Assembly: GCF_014779555.2 (NCBI RefSeq)
Contig: NZ_CP094357.1
Location: 5,704,001 to 5,768,000 of the forward strand
Source of the DNA: Lysobacter capsici
GTDB lineage: Bacteria > Pseudomonadota > Gammaproteobacteria > Xanthomonadales > Xanthomonadaceae
Direction of reading: 5' to 3'
DNA length: 64,000 nucleotides
Positions 7,791-16,760 of the stretch are shown here, one piece after another. Below the pieces are notes generated by a model, which was not told the DNA's origin, ran no database searches, and worked only from the letters and a program-made list of their open reading frames with translations. Each line of letters opens with the position of its first letter. The stretch's first letter is position 1. The translations under genes and the position numbers were made by a program.

Positions 7791-10544
7791 TTACCATCGA
7801 TAGCGCAGACCAAAGCCCAGATTACGCGAACGCAGGTCATCGCCGTGCCGATAGCCATAATTCAGAAACAGCTCGGTCCGTTCGCCGTGCCTCAGGTGCA
7901 GGCCGACATCGGCCAGCGCCCGCTGCTTCGGCAGGCTGGCGCCGCGAGTCTGGAAGACGACGGCCGGAGCGCTCTCGAAGGTCGCGTCAAGACGCGCGTA
8001 ATCGTCAGCGTAGCCGCGCAGCGTGCGCGCCTCCAGGCTCGGCGATACGATCCAATCGCCGATGCCAAAGTTGGCGCTCCAACGCAAGCCGAGGCTCGCG
8101 GTAAAGCGGTCGACCTTCAACGCCCCGCCGCTCAAGCCGAGGCCCTGCGCTCCGCTCTCGCGGAAGCCTTCATTGTCAAGACGGGTGTAACTAACGCCCA
8201 GCAACGGCTGCAACCGGGCCGCGCCCAGGTCGAAGATCCAACCGGCTTCAAGATAGGCACTGTAGCTATGCCCGCCATAATGCGAATCGGCGTGCCGCGA
8301 GATGTCGCCTACGACGATGCCGCGTTCGATCTTGTTGTCCCAACGCGCGTAACCCACCACGGCGTTCAAATATCCCTTATCGCCGTGCAGGCCCGCGTAC
8401 AAGTCCAGCGCTCCGATATCGGCTCGGCCGCGGTCGCGCGGTCGCAGATCGGCATCGTATTTCTTGAACTGTGCGCTGGCGCCGAGCAGCAGCGAATCGT
8501 TGATCCAGCCGTCTATGCCGAGCGTGGTCGCGCGCGTGTCGAGATCCCAGCCGTGAGCGTTGCCGTCGCCGCCGAACTTCGAGGACGCGGCTTCGACGCG
8601 CACCCATGCGCCTCCGCCGTCACGCCCGCCGCCGTCTCCGCGTTGCGCGAGTACGCGTCGGCTCAGATCCTGACCGTACAAACTTTGCTCATCGAGCAGC
8701 GCGCCCGCGAAATCGGCGTGCGCATCGCCGGACAACCGATCCATGCCGGCCAGCGCGCCCGCGACGCTGAGCGTGGTCAATTCTTCAATTACTGCTTGCA
8801 TGTCCGCGCCAGGACGACCGGAGGCCGAGATCGTGTCCAGCGCGCCGGCGACGCCGCAACGATTGGGCGTGTCGCAAACGTCCGCGAATTGGGTATCGCT
8901 GCGCAATACGTCGAGATAGGCACGTTCGGCGTCGTAAGCCATCGCCAGCTTCAGGAACGGCTGGTTCTGAGTCAGCATGTCGAAACGGCCGCTCACTCCA
9001 CCTTGCGCGTAGATGAGCGTATAGCGGGTTCCGTAAGCGTACTGCCCCGGTGCCTTAATCACGTCGACGCTACCTTGAAGCGTCGCGTTGCCCACGACCG
9101 ACAGAATATCCGACGCCCCATTGGGTGAGATGTCGATCGCCAGTCGACCTCCGGGGCGCTGCACGTAATTGCCTAGCACGCGGATGGGGCCATCGGGCGC
9201 GACCGTGCCTTCGTTGATCAGATCGCGCACGCCGCCGCTGCCGACCAACGAGCCTGCCGCCCGGATAACAGTCGTTCCACCGTGCGACATCGTCTTGAGC
9301 AGCAGGCGGCCTTCTTTGACGTCGGTGGTGCCCTGAAAGTACTGGTCATCGTCGCGCAGGATCGAGAGCGTTCCGGTTCCGATTTTCAACACCGTGCCGC
9401 TACCGTGCAGCTCACCGACCTGGTCGTCGCGCCCGAGCAGGCCGAGTGTCAGGCTGCCGCCACCTAATACGACGCTGTTTTCCGTCCAAAGCGATCCGAT
9501 CGAAAGCGGGATGCGCATCTCCGACAACTGCATGGACGGCCCGAACCGACCGCCCATAGCGGTCAGCGACAGACCGTCGGCACGGGCGTTGTCGCGAAAA
9601 ACGACCGCCCCGCGTGTGACGACGGTCGCCTGCCCCGCATCGGCGGAGTCCATGAACGTAAGTACACTCTGCTGAGGCAGGTCGATGATCGAGCGGCCAG
9701 CGTTGCTGCGACCACTGAAGTTCACGCTTCCGCCCCAGACCGAGGAAATTCTTGCGTTGCCCGCGCTGGATTCGCCTTCGAAACCGACCACGCCGAACCG
9801 ATCCTCCAAGTTGACCCGGTTATCGATGACGATGTTGGCGTTGCCGGCGCTGGCCTGATCGACGAAACGCAGTCTCGTACGGCCCAGCGAGAAACCGTTG
9901 ACCAGGGTAATGTCGCGCGCGCCGGCGTTGGCCGCGCCCTGGAACCGGATTTCGCTTAGGTCGAGCGCGCTGAGCGAACCGCTACCGAGCGCGCCGGTCG
10001 CCGAAATGGCCAGGACGGCCGAGTTGCCCACCGTCGTGCCACCGCCGTAGGTATTGCCCTGGCCGCTAAGCAGCAAGGTACCCGCGCCGGACACGGTCAA
10101 GCCGCCGGCACCAGTGATCGTCGAGTCGATCGTAGCTTGGGTGGCCGCATCGACCACGATCGCGGCCCGCGGCGCGCCGATCGCGAGCTCGCCGGCGGCG
10201 GCGCCGAGCAAGCGATAGCCGTTGGTGTTGCTTCTGAACTCTAGGCCGGTGAAGGTTTGCGCGCCGTCCACCGTGACTGTGTCGCCGGCCGCCGCGGTGC
10301 GGAACACGGCCACGCCCGGGATCCAGACGCCGGTGCTGCCGTCCTCACGCGTCCAATTGGCATTGCCGGCGTTCCACACGCCGCTACCGTTGTCCCAATA
10401 GTTGATCGGATCGGCAGCCGAGGCCGCTCCTGGCGTCAGCAACCCCATCGTTACCGCAAGCGTGAGCACGCTGCGGAAGGCTCGGCAATCACCGGCCATC
10501 GATTTCACTCGCCCCGCCCCAAGAATAGCCGTGTTCATCTTCAT
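7791..10544 (-). CDS. Classical autotransporter with beta-helix passenger
   Basis: The 917-residue protein has an extended signal peptide with predicted cleavage after ASA at residue 43. A long beta-helical passenger follows, including the autotransporter repeat GTLLLSGQGNTYGGGTTVG at about residues 155-175. A C-terminal domain of about 270 residues has the alternating pattern of a 12-strand barrel and ends in the terminal signature LRYRW. The passenger should be displayed on or released from the cell surface; no catalytic motif is visible, so adhesion is a guess. A ribosome binding site (AGGGA) precedes the first ATG, and a second ATG lies two codons inside. It sits within the pigment locus between the dehydratase and the exporter, where such a gene is not normally expected. 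Confidence 0.85.
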   Translation of the reverse strand: MKMNTAILGAGRVKSMAGDCRAFRSVLTLAVTMGLLTPGAASAADPINYWDNGSGVWNAGNANWTREDGSTGVWIPGVAVFRTAAAGDTVTVDGAQTFTGLEFRSNTNGYRLLGAAAGELAIGAPRAAIVVDAATQATIDSTITGAGGLTVSGAGTLLLSGQGNTYGGGTTVGNSAVLAISATGALGSGSLSALDLSEIRFQGAANAGARDITLVNGFSLGRTRLRFVDQASAGNANIVIDNRVNLEDRFGVVGFEGESSAGNARISSVWGGSVNFSGRSNAGRSIIDLPQQSVLTFMDSADAGQATVVTRGAVVFRDNARADGLSLTAMGGRFGPSMQLSEMRIPLSIGSLWTENSVVLGGGSLTLGLLGRDDQVGELHGSGTVLKIGTGTLSILRDDDQYFQGTTDVKEGRLLLKTMSHGGTTVIRAAGSLVGSGGVRDLINEGTVAPDGPIRVLGNYVQRPGGRLAIDISPNGASDILSVVGNATLQGSVDVIKAPGQYAYGTRYTLIYAQGGVSGRFDMLTQNQPFLKLAMAYDAERAYLDVLRSDTQFADVCDTPNRCGVAGALDTISASGRPGADMQAVIEELTTLSVAGALAGMDRLSGDAHADFAGALLDEQSLYGQDLSRRVLAQRGDGGGRDGGGAWVRVEAASSKFGGDGNAHGWDLDTRATTLGIDGWINDSLLLGASAQFKKYDADLRPRDRGRADIGALDLYAGLHGDKGYLNAVVGYARWDNKIERGIVVGDISRHADSHYGGHSYSAYLEAGWIFDLGAARLQPLLGVSYTRLDNEGFRESGAQGLGLSGGALKVDRFTASLGLRWSANFGIGDWIVSPSLEARTLRGYADDYARLDATFESAPAVVFQTRGASLPKQRALADVGLHLRHGERTELFLNYGYRHGDDLRSRNLGFGLRYRW

Positions 10545-10716
10545 CGTCCCTGTCCTCTATCAACAGCCGCAATGCATCGCGTATCACGCGAGCATGCCCT
10601 CATGTCATCGCACGGCATGATATCCGCGAATCACGTCGCGACCGGTGGCGATGGGCTAAAGCGCCGTTCAACCGCTAATCCGGGGTGGGGTTACGTCGAA
10701 CTCGCGCTTCACCGCG

Positions 10717-13053
10717 TCATGACTCAGCATCGGACATCACCGTCGGCTCACGCACGATCAGCAGCGCGAGCACGAAATTGAACGCCACGCCCAACGCGAC
10801 GGTGGCGCCGATCGCGCGCAGCACCGGGATCGACGACAGGCCCAGCAATGCGAACACCAGCAGCGTCGTCAGGCTGCACACGATCACCGCGTGCAAGGTG
10901 CGCAGTTGTTCGGCGCGGTCGTCGCCGGCGTGGTCGAAGAACAAGGCGTAATCCAGGCCCAGGCCGGCTGCGAGGATCAGCGAGACCAGGTGGAACAGAT
11001 TCAATTCCACGCCCAGGCCGCGCAACACCGCGAGGATCAACAGCGTGGTCAACGCCATCGGCGCGAGCACGCGCAGCACCCGCCGCGGCGAGCGCAGCGC
11101 GATCCATACCGCGGCGGCGAGCAGCACGCCGGCCAAGCCCAGGGCCAGCAACACCCGGCCGCGGTATTCGGCGACCAGCGACTCCGACGCCTGCTTGAGA
11201 TCGAGCAACTGGCCGCCGTGTCTGCGCACGACCTGCGCCACCGCGCCCGGATCGTGCAGGCCGCTCAGCGACACCAGCGCGGTGGCATGATCGCCGCGCT
11301 GCAGCAGCAGTCCGTCGACGCTGACCGCCAGCGGCGTATCGGCCAGATCGCGCGGCGTCAGCGGCGGCGCGTGCCGCGCGCGTTCGACATCATCGAGGAA
11401 CTCGGCGAAGGCGTCGCTGCGGAACGGCGTCGCCGCGACCGCGCTGTCGAGCGCGGCGCGCAGATTCGTCGCATCGGGCAACCGGCGCTGACGTTCGCGC
11501 TGGGTCTTGATGCTCGGCAGGTAGCGCGCGGCCAGATCGTAGCCGGCGATCGCGCCGCGCTGTCGCAGCAGCGGCAGCTCCGGCAGCAGCGCTTCGGACG
11601 CCTGCAACGCGGCCTCGGCGTCGCGGCCTTCGATGGCGATGATGTAGCGCACGTCCGGCGCGCCGAGTTCGCCGCGCAATTGCGCGTCGCGCGCCAGCGC
11701 CGCGTCCGGCACCGGGGTCAGCTTGGCCAGATCGTTCTGCCAGAACGCGCCCGGCACGAACAGGATCACCGCCAACGCCAGCGCCGCGATCAGCGACACG
11801 CTGGTCACGCCCAGGCGCGGCCAGCGCGCGAGCGCGCTCCACACCCGCGCCAGTCGCACCGAGGTGGCGACATCGCGCGGCGCCGGATCGATCAGCGCCG
11901 GTAGCACGAAGCGCGTCGCCAGCGCGGCGGTGGCGAGGCCGACGATGGTGAACACCGCGAGTTGCTGCAGTCCGTCGACGCCGGACACGAAGAAGGTCAG
12001 ATAGGCGATGCAGGTCGAAGCCACGCCGGTGCCCAGCGTCGGCCACAAACTGCGCGCGCTGGCCCACGGCGACAGCCCGGGCCGCTGATGACTGAACAAA
12101 TGGATCGGGTAATCCTGGACCACGCCGATCAAGGTGAAACCGAACGCGACGGTGATGCCGTGCACGCCGTCGAAGATCGCCGCGACCGCGCCCAAACCGG
12201 CCAAGCCCGCGGTCGCCAGCGGCAGGCCGCCGATCAGCGGCGCCTTCCAACTGCGATACGCAAGCCACAACAGCGCGATGAACACCAGGCTGTCGATGCT
12301 GCCGATCAGGCTGGCTTCGCGCTGGGTGCGGCCGCCGATCTCGACCGAGAACGCGCCCGGCCCGCTGATGGTGATGCGCGATGCGCTGGTGCCGCGCGCC
12401 TGTTCGAACGCGCCGCGGATGGCGTCGATCGCGCTTTGCTGACCGGTCGGATCGAACCCGGCCGCGCGCGTTTCCACCGCCAGCAAGGCCTGCTTGCCGG
12501 CGCGGTCGAACCACACCCCGTCGAGCGTCTGCGGCGCCTGCGCCGGTTGCCAGGCCTCGGCCAGGCGCAGCATTTCCAGGGTCGGATCGCTGGCCAGCAG
12601 CGGTTCGATCAATTCGCCGGCCGGCGAACCCAGGTCCTGCACGCGGGTGTCGAGCTGGTCGCGCAGATAGGCCGCGTCCAGCGGTTGAGCGTCGAACGTC
12701 GGCGACAGCAGATAGCGGTAGGGACGCAGCCGCTCGGGCACAGACTCCAGGCCGAACCCGCCGCCGTTGGCGACCAGCTTGAACTGCGGCTGCGCGCTCA
12801 GGCGTTCGCGCAGCGCCGTCGATTGCGCGGCCAGCGCGGCCGGGTCGTCGCCTTCGAGCGCGATCAACAGCAGGCGCGAACCCGGGCCTTCGCCGAGTTC
12901 GTCGATCAGCAGTTTCTGCGCGGGGGTCTGCGCGCTCGGCATGAACCGGCGCAGATCGCCGCTGAGCTTGAGCTGGCTGCCGATCGCCCAGCCGGCCAGC
13001 GCGAGCAGCGCCAGCCACAGCAGGGCGAAGCCGATCCGACGCGCGGGCGTCAT
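10717..13053 (-). CDS. MMPL/RND-superfamily exporter of the pigment locus
   Basis: The 778-residue inner-membrane protein has two repeats, each with one N-terminal helix, a large periplasmic domain and a cluster of about five membrane helices, as in MMPL and SSD-type transporters. Such proteins are constant members of aryl polyene loci and are proposed to move the lipid-linked pigment to the outer membrane. The start MTPARRIGF overlaps the LolA-like stop by one base, and the signal-like first helix follows at once. A longer reading (nine codons) is rejected because it lies inside the upstream gene. Substrate is inferred from the context. Confidence 0.88.
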   Translation of the reverse strand: MTPARRIGFALLWLALLALAGWAIGSQLKLSGDLRRFMPSAQTPAQKLLIDELGEGPGSRLLLIALEGDDPAALAAQSTALRERLSAQPQFKLVANGGGFGLESVPERLRPYRYLLSPTFDAQPLDAAYLRDQLDTRVQDLGSPAGELIEPLLASDPTLEMLRLAEAWQPAQAPQTLDGVWFDRAGKQALLAVETRAAGFDPTGQQSAIDAIRGAFEQARGTSASRITISGPGAFSVEIGGRTQREASLIGSIDSLVFIALLWLAYRSWKAPLIGGLPLATAGLAGLGAVAAIFDGVHGITVAFGFTLIGVVQDYPIHLFSHQRPGLSPWASARSLWPTLGTGVASTCIAYLTFFVSGVDGLQQLAVFTIVGLATAALATRFVLPALIDPAPRDVATSVRLARVWSALARWPRLGVTSVSLIAALALAVILFVPGAFWQNDLAKLTPVPDAALARDAQLRGELGAPDVRYIIAIEGRDAEAALQASEALLPELPLLRQRGAIAGYDLAARYLPSIKTQRERQRRLPDATNLRAALDSAVAATPFRSDAFAEFLDDVERARHAPPLTPRDLADTPLAVSVDGLLLQRGDHATALVSLSGLHDPGAVAQVVRRHGGQLLDLKQASESLVAEYRGRVLLALGLAGVLLAAAVWIALRSPRRVLRVLAPMALTTLLILAVLRGLGVELNLFHLVSLILAAGLGLDYALFFDHAGDDRAEQLRTLHAVIVCSLTTLLVFALLGLSSIPVLRAIGATVALGVAFNFVLALLIVREPTVMSDAES

Positions 13054-13787
13054 CAACGCGCGGCGCCGTGGCCGCGGCACAACGCCGCGAGCCGGCTCGC
13101 ATCGTCGATGCCGACGGCGTCGCGCGCGGCGCTGCTGAGCAAGGTGCGCTGTTGTTCGTTGCCGCGGGCCGGACGGGTTTCGATGCAGCGCAGTTCATCG
13201 TCGCGGCCGAGCAGCACGATCTCGCGGATGCGCGCGGCGAGCTTGGCGTCCTTCGGCGTCATCGTGATCGTCCACTGCCGGCGGGTGCCTTGCGCGCTCA
13301 GGCGATAGTGCTGTTCGAGCGCGGCGCGATCGCCGCCGAGCAGCGCGCCGAAACTGGCCTGCAATGCGACCAGTTCGGGCGCGCGCGACAGCGAGAATTT
13401 TTTCGCCGGCTTTCCGGCGCGGGCGATGCTGACTTCGCCCTGGCCCGGCTGGGCGCCGGTGCGGATGGTCGTGGTCTCGGCGTAGGGCGCGCGCACTTCG
13501 CGCACCAAGGTCGAGGCATCGGGCCGGCGGTATTCGCCGGACACGCGCAGCGGCGCCTTGAGCAGGGCCGAGCCGCGCACCTCAACGAAATCGGTGCGCG
13601 CCGGAATCGGCTGGGCCAGACGCGGCAGGATCACCGCGGGATCGGCCGGCGCTTCGCCCGCTGTCGCGGACGCCGCCGCTGCTTGCGCGAGCGCGGCCTC
13701 AGTAACCGGAGCGGCGTGCAGCGACCCGACGCTGGACATCAGCGCCAACGCCAGCGTCAGGCAGTGCTTGTTGGGGGTCATCGGCAT
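13053..13787 (-). CDS. LolA-like periplasmic carrier protein
   Basis: The 244-residue protein has a signal peptide (hydrophobic core about residues 9-20, cleavage near LHA-AP) and the fold pattern of LolA-like outer-membrane lipoprotein carriers: repeated beta-strands with GEYRRPD and a long hydrophobic stretch before DRAALEQHY. In pigment loci this protein is thought to shuttle the product across the periplasm for the adjacent MMPL exporter. The start overlaps the acyltransferase end by 89 bases, because the signal peptide requires it; an ATG two codons inside is equally good. Downstream it overlaps the exporter by one base. Confidence 0.8.
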   Translation of the reverse strand: MPMTPNKHCLTLALALMSSVGSLHAAPVTEAALAQAAAASATAGEAPADPAVILPRLAQPIPARTDFVEVRGSALLKAPLRVSGEYRRPDASTLVREVRAPYAETTTIRTGAQPGQGEVSIARAGKPAKKFSLSRAPELVALQASFGALLGGDRAALEQHYRLSAQGTRRQWTITMTPKDAKLAARIREIVLLGRDDELRCIETRPARGNEQQRTLLSSAARDAVGIDDASRLAALCRGHGAAR

Positions 13788-14679
13788 GCCAGAAATCGTA
13801 GAAGTTGAACCAGTTGTAGGGCGCGCTGCGGGCGTGGGCCTGCAGGCGCTCGGCGTAGCGCTGGACCAGCGCTGCGAGGATCGCCGGACGGTTATGCCGT
13901 TCGATCGCCACACCCTCGCTGAACGTTTCGAACACCAGGTCGTAGTGCGAGCCGCCGCGGTACAGGCCGAAGCCCAGCACCACCGGCAGTTTCAGCGCCG
14001 CCGCGATCAGCCACGGCGCGGTCGGAAACTGCGCGCTCGCGCCAAGGAACGAAGCGCTGGTCGACGGTTCGCCGGGCGCGGCGCGATCGACCAGCAGCGC
14101 GACCAGCGCGCCCTCGTCGGTGGCCTGCTTGATCGCGAACACGATCGACGGCCCGTCCTGGCCGGCGTCGATGACGTTGCGCGCGATCTGCGGATCCATC
14201 GCATCGAGCAACTGGGTGAGCTGCGGGTTGTGGGCGCGATCGAGCACCACCCGCACCTTCAGGTCCGGCCGTTGCCGCGCGAGCACGCGCAGCGCTTCGA
14301 AGCTGCCCAGGTGCGAGCCGAACAGCAGCATGCCCTGGCCGCGGTCGAGCTGGCGGTCGATCGGCTCCAGGCCGCTGATGTTGACCTTGAACCGGTCCAT
14401 GCCGCGGCTGAGCATGTACACGCGGTCGAGGATGGTCGCGGCGAAGGTGTGGATATGGCGGGCGACGTCTAGCAAGGTCGGCGGACGATCGAGCACCCGC
14501 GTCAGGTACGCGCGCGAGGCGCGGCGCTCGGGGCCGCGCACGATCAGGAAGTAGGCGACGATCGGGTACAGCGTGAGCCGCGCGATCGAGCGGCCGCCGT
14601 TGCTGGCGATGAAGCGGATCAGGTGGAAGGCGAAACGGCTGCCGCCTTCGGGGCGTTGCTTCCAATGCGAATCGTTCAT
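13699..14679 (-). CDS. LpxL/HtrB-like acyltransferase
   Basis: The 326-residue membrane-associated acyltransferase has an N-terminal hydrophobic segment (about residues 33-48) and the family HX4E motif at His123-Glu128. It would transfer an acyl group, here likely the aryl polyene chain, to a lipid acceptor at the cytoplasmic face of the inner membrane. Length is slightly above LpxL because of a polar C-terminal tail of about 25 residues, which is the part that overlaps the LolA-like gene. The start overlaps the dehydratase stop by four bases, so the set is translationally coupled. Confidence 0.85.
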   Translation of the reverse strand: MNDSHWKQRPEGGSRFAFHLIRFIASNGGRSIARLTLYPIVAYFLIVRGPERRASRAYLTRVLDRPPTLLDVARHIHTFAATILDRVYMLSRGMDRFKVNISGLEPIDRQLDRGQGMLLFGSHLGSFEALRVLARQRPDLKVRVVLDRAHNPQLTQLLDAMDPQIARNVIDAGQDGPSIVFAIKQATDEGALVALLVDRAAPGEPSTSASFLGASAQFPTAPWLIAAALKLPVVLGFGLYRGGSHYDLVFETFSEGVAIERHNRPAILAALVQRYAERLQAHARSAPYNWFNFYDFWHADDPQQALPDAGVGADVQRRVAARRSGY

Positions 14680-14996
14680 GCCGGTTCGTCCGTGGCGGTC
14701 GCCGGAGCCGACGGCGGCTCGGCGACGATCTCGCCGCTGGCCAACAGCTCGCCCGCATGCAGCACGCGAAACCGCCAGCGCGCCGCGCCGAGGGTGTCCA
14801 GTTCGATCTGCGCCGACTGCTGCGGCAGCAACGGCCGCAGGAACTTCACCTGCGGCAGGCGCAGACCGCTCAGCGGCCCATGCAGCGCTTCGACCGCTTC
14901 GATCACTCGATCGAGCAGCACCACGCCGGGCACCAGCGGGCGGCCCGGAAAATGGCCCGGCAGGCAGGGATGATCGGCGGCGAGGGCGAACGGCAT
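14676..14996 (-). CDS. FabZ/ApeI-like 3-hydroxyacyl-ACP dehydratase
   Basis: The 106-residue hotdog protein has the active-site segment HFPGRPLVPG with His15. It is shorter than housekeeping FabZ (about 150 residues) but matches the small second dehydratase of aryl polyene loci (ApeI type), which works as a partner of the ApeP-type subunit at 7201-7632. It is the first gene of the coupled block running through the acyltransferase to the exporter. Confidence 0.85.
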   Translation of the reverse strand: MPFALAADHPCLPGHFPGRPLVPGVVLLDRVIEAVEALHGPLSGLRLPQVKFLRPLLPQQSAQIELDTLGAARWRFRVLHAGELLASGEIVAEPPSAPATATDEPA

Positions 14997-15085
14997 GATG
15001 CGGACAGGCTACGGCGCGAAGGGTGAAGCCGAAGGATAAAGCAGGCGCCTGGGAAGCGTGACGAAAACTGCAGTTTCCCGATCAG

Positions 15086-15228
15086 CTCCCTCTCCCGCTT
15101 GCGGCGACCAGAGGGAGTGCAGAGCTGAGAGGGCTGGGGTGAGGGTCTCCGGCAACTGGCGGGCTCACCCACCCCTCGCGCCCTCATCCGGCCCTTCGGG
15201 CCACCTTCTCCCGCAAGCGGGAGAAGGA
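15086..15228. repeat. Palindromic repeat, family B, copy 1
   Basis: Two hairpin-forming ends (CTCTCCCGCTTGCG and TCTCCCGCAAGCGGGAGA) face each other across a GGGGTGAGGG segment and a CTCATCCGGC segment. A second copy lies at 38444-38583. Repeats of this look are common between genes in xanthomonads. It fills most of the 317-base gap between the dehydratase and the membrane-protein gene. Confidence 0.7.
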
Positions 15229-15313
15229 TTCGTCACCACCGACGATACATTCCACACGGATGCCTCTAGTGCAGATATTGAGAAGCGCCAACTTACGCCG
15301 ATGAATCAAACGC

Positions 15314-16021
15314 TCACGAAAACAACTCTTTCCAGAACCCCGGCCCCAGCTGCGCCATCTTGCGCAGGAAATCGAAGAACCCCTTCTCCGGCCGGTCCTT
15401 GAACAAACGCCGACGGACCAGGTACTCGCCGGCGAACATGCCGCCGACCACGCCGTAATTGAGGATGTTGGCGAACCACGACCACTGCTCCTGGGTGATC
15501 GCCAGCGCCGGCGTGTGGCCCAGTTGCGCCAGCACCCCATCGGGCACCGCGATCATCGCCAGCGCGCCGTTGACCAGGCCCAGCCCGGCCAGCACGCAGG
15601 CCCACAGCAGGGTCAGACGGCGGGTGTAGCGGTACAGGTCCGGCGCGAGTTCGCGCGGCGCGCAGCCGTGCAGGGCCGCGACGATGCGGGTGATCAGGCC
15701 CTCGCGCGGCGCGCGCAGGCTGCGGCCGAACCACCACGCCAGCCAGGCGTTGAACAGTACCGGCGGGGTCAGCAGCAGCATCTGTGCGTACGGTGTCGGC
15801 GCGATCGCGGCGAGCGCGCCGAGAAGCAGCGCGGTCGCAAGCCACGGCAGCGCGCGCAATCCGAGCAAACCGTCGATGGTCACGAACACCACCAAGTCGG
15901 CCAGGGCCAGCGCCGCCAGCACGCCGCTGCCCTCGTGGCTGGCCCAGTGCGCCAGCAACGGATAGGCGATCGCGAGCAGCAGTCGCGCCGGTCCGCTGAG
16001 GCTGGACGATGAATCGTTCAC
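15314..16021 (-). CDS. COG4648-type integral membrane protein
   Basis: The 235-residue product has about five or six membrane helices and a charged C-terminal tail ending in WKELFS. It matches the uncharacterised COG4648 membrane proteins found in aryl polyene loci. The GTG at 16021 is preferred because the reading then starts VNDSSSSLSG just before the first helix; a GTG at 16072 adds 17 basic residues (alternative product 252 residues). No ATG start exists in frame. A role in anchoring or exporting the pigment is inferred from its location. Confidence 0.7.
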   Translation of the reverse strand: MNDSSSSLSGPARLLLAIAYPLLAHWASHEGSGVLAALALADLVVFVTIDGLLGLRALPWLATALLLGALAAIAPTPYAQMLLLTPPVLFNAWLAWWFGRSLRAPREGLITRIVAALHGCAPRELAPDLYRYTRRLTLLWACVLAGLGLVNGALAMIAVPDGVLAQLGHTPALAITQEQWSWFANILNYGVVGGMFAGEYLVRRRLFKDRPEKGFFDFLRKMAQLGPGFWKELFS

Positions 16022-16271
16022 GGGATCGAAGGTCCGGCGGGGCGCATGGGCGGGGCGTGCATGACGGGCCACGATAACGGCGGCGCGCGCGCGATGCGCC
16101 GGCCGAACGGCATGGATGAGCGATACGAGGTCAGGCGGGACGCGCCGGAACAGGCCGAGTCACGCCGGCTGGAGCGATTGCGCCGGAACGGGTCGATAAG
16201 AGCCGTTACCGGCCGATCTGGGCCGAATCAAACGGCCCGAACCGAAGCCGCGCCCACGCCGGCGCGAAGGC

Positions 16272-16541
16272 TCAGGCCGCGCGGTGCTGTTCGATATGAC
16301 CCGACAGCGCGCGCAGCGAGGCGAAGATGCGGCGGTTCTCGTCGCTGTCGGAGCGCAACTGGAAGCCGTAGCGCTTGGTGATCGCCAGCGCCAGTTCCAG
16401 CGCATCGATCGAATCCAGGCCCAGGCCGTCGTTGAACAGCGCCGCGTCCGGCTCGATCTGCTCCGGCGTCACGTCTTCAAGATTCAGGCTCTCGACCAGC
16501 AACTGCGCCAGTTCGCGTTCGGCGGGGCTTTGTTCAGACAT
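16272..16541 (-). CDS. Acyl carrier protein
   Basis: The 89-residue acidic four-helix protein carries the phosphopantetheine site GLDSIDALEL with Ser44. It would carry the growing chain and must be activated by a phosphopantetheinyl transferase; one is encoded at 60751-61374. Start MSEQSPAERE is fixed by the usual distance to the DSI motif. Only one carrier protein is found here, while many aryl polyene loci have two. Confidence 0.92.
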   Translation of the reverse strand: MSEQSPAERELAQLLVESLNLEDVTPEQIEPDAALFNDGLGLDSIDALELALAITKRYGFQLRSDSDENRRIFASLRALSGHIEQHRAA

Positions 16542-16760
16542 CGGGCGATCCGGTAACGGCGTAAGCGAGGGGCGCCACGATCCTTCATCGCGGCGCAGCG
16601 TGCAACCGGTCACAGCGCGCCGGCCACCGGGCCGACCCGCCCGACCGCCTCATTCGTCAGCAATTTCAACCGCTTGCGCATTTTCGGCGATAAATCTGCT
16701 GCCCTGCGTCTTGACCTGACCGGCGCACAGTCGGGCGGAGCCGCAGGCTATCATTTGCGC

